Shown here: one piece after another, positions 43,679-51,229 of the stretch
Layout: each line of letters starts with the position of its first letter
Numbering within the stretch: position 1 is the first letter of the stretch
From: DATGIQ01 sp035295665
GTDB taxonomy: Bacteria; Planctomycetota; Planctomycetia; Gemmatales; Gemmataceae
Length of the DNA: 59,316 bases
Direction: 5' to 3'
NCBI GenBank assembly: GCA_035295665.1
Contig: DATGIQ010000275.1
Coordinates: forward strand, 1 to 59,316
The notes under the pieces: generated by a model
Told to the model about the DNA's origin: nothing
The model's database searches: none
The model's input: the letters and a program-made list of their open reading frames with translations, nothing else
Position numbers and translations under genes: made by a program

Positions 43679-44059
43679 ATGAGCACAGAAACCCTACCGA
43701 GCGAATCCTTCCGTGTAGAGCGGCACGGAGACGTGGCCGTGATCATTCCAGCTTCGGAAGTTGAAAGCATGCCCGAAAACCTGATTCAGCAAGCTGCCGA
43801 GATCGTGTTGGCACCGTTGCGCAAGGATCCCCCGGCTGGTCTGGTGATCGACCTTGCGGAGGTCAAGTTCTTCGGCTCCGTCTTTATTTCTTTCCTGCTA
43901 AAATGCCATATGCTGGTGAAGAAGCACGGCAGCGAACTCGTCCTCGCCGGCGCCTCCGAGCGCATCCGTGAATTGCTCCATCTGACCGCGCTGGACACAC
44001 TTTGGGCGATCTACGATACCCGGACCGAAGCGCTCCACGCGCTGGCGGAGTCGGATTAA
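43679..44059 (+). CDS. STAS-domain protein (anti-sigma factor antagonist type)
   Basis: 126 residues, cytoplasmic. One STAS domain of the SpoIIAA type: VAVIIPASEV strand, AGLVIDLAEVKFFGSVFISF with a Ser at or next to the usual phosphorylation site, then LLKCHMLVKKHGSELVLAGA and ERIRELLHLTALDTLW. Such proteins switch partner kinases or sigma-factor controls by Ser phosphorylation. No partner anti-sigma kinase is adjacent; Ser/Thr kinases lie a few genes away on both sides. The start is ATG 43679. An upstream in-frame start at 43649 is less likely. It is 45 bases before the LOG gene and could be in the same transcript. Confidence 0.85.
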   Translation: MSTETLPSESFRVERHGDVAVIIPASEVESMPENLIQQAAEIVLAPLRKDPPAGLVIDLAEVKFFGSVFISFLLKCHMLVKKHGSELVLAGASERIRELLHLTALDTLWAIYDTRTEALHALAESD

Positions 44060-44104
44060 CCGTCGCAGCGAGTCCGTGGTGAAGTTTAGTCAGAAGGATA
44101 GAGG

Positions 44105-45148
44105 ATGAAACGCCAAATATTCCGCAAAGGGGAGAACCCCTTCCAGCAGGTGAACGAAGACGAAAGCCAGCACGAAGGGGAACGGCAGCCGGTCGGAACC
44201 GAGCAGTTGGTGCAGCAGCTGAAGGAAACCGCCGATAAGCTCATCCGCGATCAAGCGAATCGTGGCGACATCAAATTATTGAATACCGCTCTGAAGGAGC
44301 TGCGCTACGCCTTCAAGGTCTTCGCTCCCTATCGCAATCAGCGGAAAGTGACCGTCTTCGGCTCGGCGCGCCTGCCGTCCGACCACCCGGCTTACCACCA
44401 GGCCGTCCAATTCAGTCGCAAGATTGCCGAAGCCGGCTACATGGTTATCACCGGGGCCGCCAGCGGCATCATGGAAGCCGGTCACGTCGGCGCAGGTCGG
44501 GAAAGCAGCATTGGCGTCAATATCCTCCTTCCCTTCGAGCAGGAAGCCAATGCCATCATCGCTGGCGACGTCAAACTCATGCACCTGAAGTATTTCTTCA
44601 CGCGGAAACTGTTGTTCGTGAAAGAATCCGATGCCGTGGCTCTGTTTCCCGGCGGCTTCGGCACGCAGGACGAAGGGTTCGAAGTCCTGACGCTGGTCCA
44701 GACCGGCAAGAGCCATCTCATTCCTATCGTGCTGGTCGACGAACCGGGTGGCGATTATTGGAAGCGTTGGCAGAATTTTGTTGAAGAGGTTCTCCTGGCC
44801 CGGCACATGATTTCGCCCAATGATCTGGCCTTGTACAAAGTGACCGATTCGGTTGAAGAGGCCGTGGCAGAGGTGACCAGATTTTACCGCCTCTACCACA
44901 GCATGCGGTACGTGAAAGGAAACCTTGTGTTGCGTCTCCAGCACTCCTTGGCGCCGGCGTTGCTGGAGCAAATTCGAAAGGAATTCGCCGATATCGTGGT
45001 ATCCGGCACGTTTGAGCTAACCAGCGCCTTGCCCGCTGAAGCCAACGACGCCCATCTCGCTGCGCTTCCCCGGCTTTGTTTCCGCTTTGACCGCCGGAGT
45101 CTCGGCCGTCTGCGGATGCTGATCGACACGATCAACCGCGAAGGGTAA
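44105..45148 (+). CDS. LOG-family protein, second copy
   Basis: 347 residues, GGATAGAGG just before ATG 44105. Core motifs: VTVFGSARLPSDHPAYHQA, YMVITGAASGIMEAGHVGAG and LFPGGFGTQDEGFEVLTL. In the first motif the usual GGG of LOG is replaced by GAA. It has an N-terminal charged region of about 60 residues with predicted helices, and a C-terminal extension of about 90 residues (RLYHSMRYVKGNLVLRL onward) not seen in the copy at 20579. Substrate unknown. It ends convergently against the YdjC-like gene with a 21-base gap; a weak TAAACAA/TTGTTTA stem there (45146-45172) includes both stop codons. Confidence 0.85.
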   Translation: MKRQIFRKGENPFQQVNEDESQHEGERQPVGTEQLVQQLKETADKLIRDQANRGDIKLLNTALKELRYAFKVFAPYRNQRKVTVFGSARLPSDHPAYHQAVQFSRKIAEAGYMVITGAASGIMEAGHVGAGRESSIGVNILLPFEQEANAIIAGDVKLMHLKYFFTRKLLFVKESDAVALFPGGFGTQDEGFEVLTLVQTGKSHLIPIVLVDEPGGDYWKRWQNFVEEVLLARHMISPNDLALYKVTDSVEEAVAEVTRFYRLYHSMRYVKGNLVLRLQHSLAPALLEQIRKEFADIVVSGTFELTSALPAEANDAHLAALPRLCFRFDRRSLGRLRMLIDTINREG

Positions 45149-45169
45149 ACAACTGCACGAGGCCCTTGT

Positions 45170-45928
45170 TTATTCTTCCGTTTCGGTGCCCAGGCGTTCT
45201 TCGAGAAATTGGCGAAAACTGATTCGTTCGATGCCGTGCTTGTCCAGAAGTCCAACGACCTCGGGATCGCACAGCGTGAGGCTTTCCGCGTACCGATTGG
45301 CCGCGATCGCCGGATCGGTCCAGATCGCACCGGTTTCCGGCGATACCTGGACGGGACACGTCCGCCAAAGATAATTGCCTGGCTTCAAGTTGGTCAGGGA
45401 CGATTCGAGAGCGAGGACGGTTGGTTCGGGCATGGTGAGAGGTGCAACGCCCCAAGCTGTCGTCCATGCCGGTATCCCGAACCGTTCACTTAGCTGCTGG
45501 ACGGCTGCCGTCACGCCCGGATGATCCGGGCCATCCCAGACGAGATAGGCCGGCCGAAGGCCGCAGGCTTGCATGCGTTCCACCTGGGCGTTCAGCTCAC
45601 GGGCAATTTCCTCCGGTTGGGCACGGTCGACAAGGACAACGGGAAATGTTCCCGCTGGTTCAACCAGGCTCGGCACCGTGCCCGCTCCACACACCGGGCC
45701 CCAACGATAACCGTCGGACGGGGAGGCCAGGGTCAACTGCAGGCCAATTTCCCATTCGGAGTACTCATGGGCGAGCCGTACCGCCTCGGCCATCCACGGG
45801 GTCGTCACCATGAGGGAAGCGCACGTCAAAATGCCTGTCTCGAAGGCTTCGGCAACGGCTTGATTCGCTGCATGGCACAAGCCAAAACCATCGGCTCGCA
45901 CAATCAGGGACGTGGCGTTCATCGGCAC
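45170..45928 (-). CDS. YdjC/ChbG-family carbohydrate deacetylase-like protein with altered metal motifs
   Basis: 252 residues. The family start is visible as LIVRADGFGLCHAANQAVAE, and the planctomycete-type YdjC landmark YRWGPV is kept. Three expected metal-site motifs are changed: RADG for RADD, GLQLTL for GVHLTL (His to Gln), and LVWDGPDHPG where a DxH-type motif normally lies. So it may have lost hydrolysis or use other ligands. Family members deacetylate chitooligosaccharides or related sugars. GTG 45928 or ATG 45922 are both possible starts. It lies 27 bases after the membrane-kinase gene on the same strand. Confidence 0.7.
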   Translation of the reverse strand: MPMNATSLIVRADGFGLCHAANQAVAEAFETGILTCASLMVTTPWMAEAVRLAHEYSEWEIGLQLTLASPSDGYRWGPVCGAGTVPSLVEPAGTFPVVLVDRAQPEEIARELNAQVERMQACGLRPAYLVWDGPDHPGVTAAVQQLSERFGIPAWTTAWGVAPLTMPEPTVLALESSLTNLKPGNYLWRTCPVQVSPETGAIWTDPAIAANRYAESLTLCDPEVVGLLDKHGIERISFRQFLEERLGTETEE

Positions 45929-45955
45929 GAATGGCCCATCATCCGCTCCTGCGGA

Positions 45956-47248
45956 TTAGAACAGGAAATACCCCGCCGTGGCCGCGGCCAAGGCGAGGAG
46001 CAACAAGAGGATCCCGTGTAGCCAGAGCGATGACCGAGTGCTCGAGGATGGAGCTTGATTGATCGGAATATGCGGTGCGGTGGGCTGCGAGAACACGGGA
46101 GGCGTCAACGCCGTGGGCACGTCCGGAAGCGGCTGGACGGTGCTGGGTTTGGCCGCGGCCTGTGGCAGCGGGGCGGGGGCGATCACCAGGTCGCGGAATT
46201 CCGCATAGGAGCGGAGCAGCTCGAAGGGACCATTTTTCGTCCGGCAAGCGCGCACGTTACTGGCATTTCCCAAGAGACCTTCCTTGAGCGAGCGGCGGAT
46301 GGCTCCGACGGTGCCTTTGACCGTGTGCGTGACGCCTTCATCGTCCTCATACACCAAGTACCAAAGGTTCTTCTGGCCTGTGCTCGACTTTTCGGGAGCA
46401 GCTACGTTGCGGGTACTCTTCCCTGTCAAGTCCTCGACGAACTCGCGGCACGTCGCCGGTCGGGTCTCCGGGTCCGCGCTCATGGCCCGCTGGATCGCCC
46501 AATCGGTGCGTTCCGATAAGGTGGGAACGAGCTGTCGCGGTGGCGGCAAATCGTTCTCGATTTTTTTCATGTACGAGTCGAGCGGGCTACAAGCTTTGAA
46601 CGGCGCTTCGCCGGTCACCATCATGTAGAGCGTAGCCCCCAGCGAATAGATATCGCAGCGCTGGTCGGCGTTCTTGGCATTTCGAAACTGTTCCGGAGCC
46701 ATGAAATTTGGCGTGCCCAGCCCGCGGCCGGTGCGCGTCAGGTTCAGGTCGGTTTCGACTTCTTTGACCAATCCCAGATCAGTCAACTTGGCCCGGCCGT
46801 CCGGAGTGATGAGGATGTTATCGGGCTTGACGTCCCGGTGAATCAGCTTCTCCTTGTGGGCCTTGTACAGACCCTGGGCGACCTGAATGATTAACCGTTT
46901 CGCTTCGGCCTCGGGGAGCTTGCCCTCCCGCTCCAGCCGGCTGCCCAGAGATTCTCCCTCTACGAACTCCATGACCATGTAAGGCGTAGAAGAAGTATTG
47001 TTGAACTCCAGGGCACGGACGATGTTGGGGTGATTGAGCAGGCGGGACGCGTTGTATTCTTGCTGGAACCGTTTCAACAGAACTTGGTTGCCGGTCATGT
47101 GCGGCGCGATAACTTTGACGGCGACAATTTGGCCCGTCTCGCGGTGGCGGCCTTTGTAAACAGTCCCCATACCGCCCTCGGCAACCTTATCGATCAACTC
47201 ATAGTTGCCGATGCTCTGTAAGGTCGGTCTGGCGGTCTCTAGCGTCAT
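45956..47248 (-). CDS. Membrane-anchored Ser/Thr protein kinase
   Basis: 430 residues from ATG 47248 with GGGGAG about 11 bases upstream. The Hanks kinase covers about 14-275: VAEGGMGTVYKG, VAVKVIAP, IHRDVKPDNILI, LTDLGLVKEV and GTPNFMAPEQF. Then comes a small domain at about 295-355 (NLWYLVYEDDEGVTHTVKG, then AIRRSLKEGLLGNASNVRAC), GYF-like in look. A Pro-rich linker follows, and one C-terminal helix at about 405-427 (LHGILLLLLALAAATAGYF) holds it in the membrane with the kinase in the cytoplasm. Frames extending upstream to 47542 lack a ribosome site. It diverges from the coiled-coil cluster and may control it; that is only an idea from position. Confidence 0.88.
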   Translation of the reverse strand: MTLETARPTLQSIGNYELIDKVAEGGMGTVYKGRHRETGQIVAVKVIAPHMTGNQVLLKRFQQEYNASRLLNHPNIVRALEFNNTSSTPYMVMEFVEGESLGSRLEREGKLPEAEAKRLIIQVAQGLYKAHKEKLIHRDVKPDNILITPDGRAKLTDLGLVKEVETDLNLTRTGRGLGTPNFMAPEQFRNAKNADQRCDIYSLGATLYMMVTGEAPFKACSPLDSYMKKIENDLPPPRQLVPTLSERTDWAIQRAMSADPETRPATCREFVEDLTGKSTRNVAAPEKSSTGQKNLWYLVYEDDEGVTHTVKGTVGAIRRSLKEGLLGNASNVRACRTKNGPFELLRSYAEFRDLVIAPAPLPQAAAKPSTVQPLPDVPTALTPPVFSQPTAPHIPINQAPSSSTRSSLWLHGILLLLLALAAATAGYFLF

Positions 47249-47615
47249 TGCTAAAAGGTCTCCCCACCGACAAGGGCACGGATTGCGGGCGGAACCGGGG
47301 CAGCGCGCAATGCTCTGCCGCTTCGTGCAATTGTACGATGAAAACCGCGGGCAGGCACGCGGAATTTCCCAGAGGAAGTGGTCTTCTCCGTTCCACCGGA
47401 CGCCACAGGCAAAGTCGGAATTCTCGCTACCCTCCCTTCTTTCTGTTATTTTGCATAAACTGGGTGTGATCTGATCGTTTTTCCGATGAATCATTCGTCC
47501 CTTCCTAAAATTGCTTGGCAACATTGGACGGATCGGTAACAATCATACAAAGCGGACATTACCGGGGGCACTTCGAGGCCGGCCCGGCTGGCACACGGAT
47601 CGAGAGAGGCGTTGC
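47249..47615. other. Divergent intergenic region between kinase and coiled-coil operon
   Basis: 367 bases with no supported gene. A weak promoter-like pair for the plus-strand operon is TTGGAC (47524-47529), 16 bases, TACAAA (47546-47551). A ribosome site AGAGAGG lies just before 47616. Nothing else is evident. Confidence 0.4.
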
Positions 47616-48620
47616 ATGAGTACGCTCGGCAAAGTTCTGGCTATCCTGAATGTTTTGGCCGCCATCGCATTTCTGTGTGTGGCCGCGCTGGACTACGGCA
47701 AACGCCAGGCCTGGATGTTCGCGGTCCTTCAAGAAGATTTCATCCTCCGCGGATTGCCGGTGGACGAGAAGGAACAGGATGCCGACGGCCGCCCTCTCGT
47801 CAACCTCATCGGCAAACGTCTCCAGGGGCAATTGTTCACGGGCTTGTCGGAACCCGTGAAAACGCAGCAGGAAGAAGCCCAACGCCGGCACAAGGCGTTG
47901 CTGGCCAAGATCGAAGAAGCCGGCGACCCCGCGCAAAAGAAGCAGATCATTGCCAGTGCCATCGTGCCGCTTGCCCAGTCCTGGGGACAGCGCGATGAAT
48001 TGCAGCGCAAGCTCCGCGATCCCAGCGTCTCGGTCGAGAACTTGTTGGCCTCGGATGGTCCCGTGGAGGCTGCATTCAAAGAAACCCTGGAAGGGAAAAC
48101 CGTGGCGGACGAACCACTGGCGGTTGAGGAACGGCGGCAAGCAATCGCGCACTTGCTTTTCAACCTGAACGGGAATCCTGACGATCAACGCCGTGCGTTG
48201 GCGGTGGTCGGAATTCGGGCTTATGTGCACGAGGCCGATTCCCAGGCAACCGCTCTGCGCAACATGGCCCCGCAGATTCTGCACGCCATGGAAACCGATC
48301 GGACCGCCTTCGAAATTGAGCACAAGGATCTGATCGAGCAAATCGTGTCCTTGGCGGATCGTGTGCGGCATCTCGATGCGATCTTGCAACGGCAGACGCT
48401 CTTGGCTCAGGAGCATACGACCCTGGTGGCCGCCCGGAAGGCGGATGTGCAAACCGTGCGGGCCGAAATCGATGCCGCCAAGAAAGCCACCGACACGGCG
48501 CTGAAGGGGCAGAGCACGCTAGAAGACGCGCTCTTCAAGGCCCGGCAGGCGATCGCGACCGCGGGACAGCGCAACCACCAGCTGCTCCGGCAGATTGATG
48601 CACTCGAATTCGGACGTTGA
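47616..48620 (+). CDS. Membrane-anchored coiled-coil protein (paralogue 1 of 3)
   Basis: 334 residues, AGAGAGG 6 bases before ATG 47616. One N-terminal helix at about 5-30 (TLGKVLAILNVLAAIAFLCV), then YGKRQAW, then about 300 residues of mostly helical, charged sequence with heptad-like stretches (for example LIEQIVSLADRVRHLDAILQ). No cysteines occur outside the helix. The start GKVLAILN..W is shared with the proteins at 48637 and 49530, so the three are probably paralogues. I know no function. A role as envelope scaffold or spacer is inference. Confidence 0.7.
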   Translation: MSTLGKVLAILNVLAAIAFLCVAALDYGKRQAWMFAVLQEDFILRGLPVDEKEQDADGRPLVNLIGKRLQGQLFTGLSEPVKTQQEEAQRRHKALLAKIEEAGDPAQKKQIIASAIVPLAQSWGQRDELQRKLRDPSVSVENLLASDGPVEAAFKETLEGKTVADEPLAVEERRQAIAHLLFNLNGNPDDQRRALAVVGIRAYVHEADSQATALRNMAPQILHAMETDRTAFEIEHKDLIEQIVSLADRVRHLDAILQRQTLLAQEHTTLVAARKADVQTVRAEIDAAKKATDTALKGQSTLEDALFKARQAIATAGQRNHQLLRQIDALEFGR

Positions 48621-48636
48621 GCGGAGGAAAGCAACG

Positions 48637-49371
48637 ATGAGGCTGACACTGGCTGGAAAAATCGCCCTGTTCGCGAATCTCGTCCTCAGCTTGATGTTCG
48701 CGTTCTGGGGATTCGGCATCTATAGTCAACGGATCAATTGGTCGGACAAGAAAATCGGCGACCGTGAGGGGGAATACGCCATCCGCGATGCCGAGATTAA
48801 GCAGTTGCAGAAGTCGCGACCCAATGTCGAGAAAGGCTGGCTGGACGCCACCCAGGCGGTGGTCCATCTGGAAGCTGACCGGCCCAAGAAACAGCAATGG
48901 TACGCCCAGCAGCTTGCCATTCTCAAGACCGGCGACGCCAAGCAGAAGATCCTGGACATCGAGTTCGAGCAGGGACGCAGCCGGATCGATCCAAAAACCG
49001 GTCTTCCACGGCTGAAAGCGGTCACGGATGCATCGAACAAGCTGATCCCGGGTTTGGCGAGTCTTCCCGTCTTGAACTCTGCCTACCGGGAAATCCAGGG
49101 CAACATCGTGAAAATCACTGAGGAAATCGAACGGCTGCTGCAAGAGGAAAAGCAGCTGACGGAGCAGCTGGGCAACGGCAAGGATCGCGGGCTGCGCTTC
49201 GACCTGGCCCAGCAGCAGGTGGCCGAGAAACGATCCCTCGATGAGCAAGAATACTTGCAGCCACTGCTATACAACAGTATGGTGGAACAACAGAGCCTTG
49301 AAGAAAGGCGTAACGTATTGGAAGATCGGTTGAAAAAGCTGCAGGCCACGTCCGTGGCCAAGCAGCCATGA
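48637..49371 (+). CDS. Membrane-anchored coiled-coil protein (paralogue 2 of 3)
   Basis: 244 residues. GGAGG lies 9 bases before ATG 48637, 16 bases after the previous stop. One helix at about 7-30 (LAGKIALFANLVLSLMFAFW) followed by YSQRINW, then long helices rich in Gln, Lys, Glu (KITEEIERLLQEEKQLTEQL). The C-terminus is EERRNVLEDRLKKLQ. There is no recognised domain. A frame opening at 48595 overlaps the end of the previous gene and is not used. Confidence 0.7.
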   Translation: MRLTLAGKIALFANLVLSLMFAFWGFGIYSQRINWSDKKIGDREGEYAIRDAEIKQLQKSRPNVEKGWLDATQAVVHLEADRPKKQQWYAQQLAILKTGDAKQKILDIEFEQGRSRIDPKTGLPRLKAVTDASNKLIPGLASLPVLNSAYREIQGNIVKITEEIERLLQEEKQLTEQLGNGKDRGLRFDLAQQQVAEKRSLDEQEYLQPLLYNSMVEQQSLEERRNVLEDRLKKLQATSVAKQP

Positions 49372-49378
49372 ATTGTTC

Positions 49379-49407
49379 TTGACAGCTATCCCGCTCGTCG
49401 GCATACT
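49379..49407 (+). promoter_or_regulatory. Candidate promoter inside the coiled-coil cluster
   Basis: A consensus -35 TTGACA (49379-49384), 17-base spacer, CATACT (49402-49407), about 122 bases before ATG 49530. It sits in the 158-base gap between paralogues 2 and 3, so paralogue 3 and the small gene after it may have their own start site. Confidence 0.4.
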
Positions 49408-49529
49408 CCCGCCCCGCATATCTCGGGGGAACGTGGGGTGCTCTATCGAATTCCGGTCGCGTCGCACGGAGGCTTTCGGCTCGCGGCTTCGATTGGGGCG
49501 GGGCCGCCGCTCCGGAAGGGGGATCGAAC

Positions 49530-50396
49530 ATGACCATAATGGGGAAAATTCTCGCCATCCTCAATCTACTTTTGAGCCTGGCGGTAGGTGCGTTCATCAT
49601 CATGACCTACGTGGCCCGGACGAACTGGCACGCGGCTTACGTGAACATGGAGAATCAGGTCAAGGTCTCCAAAGCTGACGCCTTGGCGTTCAAGACCGAG
49701 ATGGAACACGCCCGCGGCGACAAGGCGCAGCTAGAAGAACAGCTGGCCAAGCAGAAGGCCGCCGCTGACAAGGAAAAGCAGGACCTCAATGCTCAGATTG
49801 CCGGTCTCTCGGATAAGCTGAAGCGGGCCAGCGAAGAGATCGGCAAGCATGTGGCCTCACAGAACAATGCCGGCGATGAATTGCAGCGCCGCGCCAAGGA
49901 AGTGGACTATCTCAAGAGCCTGGTGGCGTTGCGTGATACGGACCTGGCCAAGCAGAAAAAGCAAAACATCGATATGCAGCAGTCCATGGTCGAAGCAACC
50001 ATCAATGCCAACCAGGAGCGGGCACGGAACGAGCGGCTGCTTCAGGAGAACGAACGGCTGGCCAAGGACATCCGGCAGATGCAGCAGATGGCCAGCACCA
50101 CCAGTTTGCGCAGCAACGCATCGAAGAAGAATCCACCGCCCGACGACATTGAAGGGAAGGTCAAGGCCACCGATCCGAGCAATGGCAACGTGACGGTCAG
50201 CGTCGGCAGCGACAACGGGCTCCACAGGGGCAATACGCTGGAAGTGTACCGGCTGCAGCCCGAGCCGACCTACTTGGGAACCATTCAGATTGTGCAGGTA
50301 ACTCCCAACGAGGCGGTGGGACGGCCGCTGGAGCCTCGTGGACGTAACGTGATTCATGTCGGGGACCAGGTTTCCAGCAACATCATTCGGAAATAG
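49530..50396 (+). CDS. Membrane-anchored coiled-coil protein with C-terminal beta domain (paralogue 3 of 3)
   Basis: 288 residues, GGAAGGGGG before ATG 49530. One helix at about 4-27 (MGKILAILNLLLSLAVGAFI) then ARTNW; a strong coiled coil at about 35-200 (KRASEEIGKHVASQ, NERLLQENERLAKDIRQMQQ). The C-terminal domain at about 205-288 has EGKVKATDPSNGNVTVSVGS, DNGLHRGNTLEVYR, TYLGTIQIVQVTPNEAVGRP and HVGDQVSSN, a beta pattern similar to FlgT C-terminal domains and to parts of MreC-like proteins. Only this paralogue carries it. Function unknown. Confidence 0.75.
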   Translation: MTIMGKILAILNLLLSLAVGAFIIMTYVARTNWHAAYVNMENQVKVSKADALAFKTEMEHARGDKAQLEEQLAKQKAAADKEKQDLNAQIAGLSDKLKRASEEIGKHVASQNNAGDELQRRAKEVDYLKSLVALRDTDLAKQKKQNIDMQQSMVEATINANQERARNERLLQENERLAKDIRQMQQMASTTSLRSNASKKNPPPDDIEGKVKATDPSNGNVTVSVGSDNGLHRGNTLEVYRLQPEPTYLGTIQIVQVTPNEAVGRPLEPRGRNVIHVGDQVSSNIIRK

Positions 50397-50445
50397 CCAA
50401 TCCGCAGACAACAGAATCGGCAGCATCGAGAAGGGAGCACAGGCA

Positions 50446-50682
50446 ATGGCTCGGAGTCGAACTCGGGGAGAGCGCGAGGTCCAGGAAGCCCCGCCGCAAA
50501 ATGACGCCTACACGGGATTGTTGGTGGTTTCCTTGCTGGCGACGCTAGCCGGCCTGGTTTTTGTTGCGATGGATTACAGCGATTATTCGGCCAAGGCGCC
50601 CAAGCCAACACCGCCCGCATCGATCTCCCAACCGATTGAAAACCAGCCTGCCGCCGGGGGAGCAGCGGCGGCGCCGCAGTGA
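50446..50682 (+). CDS. Small single-helix membrane protein
   Basis: 78 residues, AAGGGAG 9 bases before ATG 50446. A basic N-terminus (MARSRTRGEREVQEAPPQND), one helix (YTGLLVVSLLATLAGLVFVA), then a Pro/Ala-rich outer tail (KAPKPTPPASISQPIENQPA). It is the last gene of the coiled-coil cluster, 49 bases after paralogue 3, and is followed at once by a 54-bp palindrome. Function unknown; a partner of the coiled-coil proteins is likely by position. Confidence 0.65.
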   Translation: MARSRTRGEREVQEAPPQNDAYTGLLVVSLLATLAGLVFVAMDYSDYSAKAPKPTPPASISQPIENQPAAGGAAAAPQ

Positions 50683-50689
50683 ACTGCCT

Positions 50690-50743
50690 TCGTCGTTTTG
50701 GTTCACGGCGGTGCTGCAGCACCGCCGTGAACCAAAACGACGA
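50690..50743. terminator. 54-bp perfect palindrome after the coiled-coil operon
   Basis: The 27-base arm 50690-50716 is the exact reverse complement of 50717-50743, with no loop bases (core CGGCGGTGCTG / CAGCACCGCCG, outer CGTCGTTTTGG). It starts 7 bases after the stop of the small membrane gene. In RNA it would form a very stable hairpin flanked by T and A runs, fitting a terminator, or it may be a mobile palindromic repeat. Confidence 0.75.
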
Positions 50744-51229
50744 TTTCCATGCACCCCAACGGCATTCCCCTTACGATCCCGCCGAGCCGAGTACCTACCT
50801 ACGCTAGCTTCCCTACAAACCGCAGCAATTCACGGAAAACGTCGCACGGATGGGCCTGAGTTTTGGCCAGCCCCAAATCGTCAGCGGGTAAAATAGGGTA
50901 GCCAGGAATTGATTAGCATCTGGCGAAATTGCGGTTATAATAGCGGTTCGTTTGCGTTTGCCAAACTTCCGGCCGCCACGCGGATGGCACGGAATCGAGC
51001 CGAGGCCATTAAAGAGTCCGGCGCGCAAAAGTTCTCGCATCGCCGGCAATCGTTACGCTTCACTCTTTCGTCTATATTTTGTGTTTCCGTCGTAGCGGCT
51101 ACAGGTGGCAATGTCTTTTCACGCCTTATTCCGAGACCATAACCTCGCGGGGAGGGAGCGCCATGTGCCGCTGCCGCCTCGGTCCACGGTTAACGGCTAC
51201 GGACTTCTTGCATGCCGAGGAACTCATCC
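50744..51229. other. Long leader region before the giant gene
   Basis: About 490 bases with no gene I can support. It holds the candidate promoter at 50913-50941 and, after it, about 280 bases of likely untranslated leader. A small GTTTG...CAAAC inverted pair lies near 50949-50965. GAGGAA precedes the start at 51230. Confidence 0.4.
50913..50941 (+). promoter_or_regulatory. Candidate promoter of the giant surface-protein gene
   Basis: TTAGCA (50913-50918), 17-base spacer, perfect TATAAT (50936-50941), about 289 bases before ATG 51230. Confidence 0.45.
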
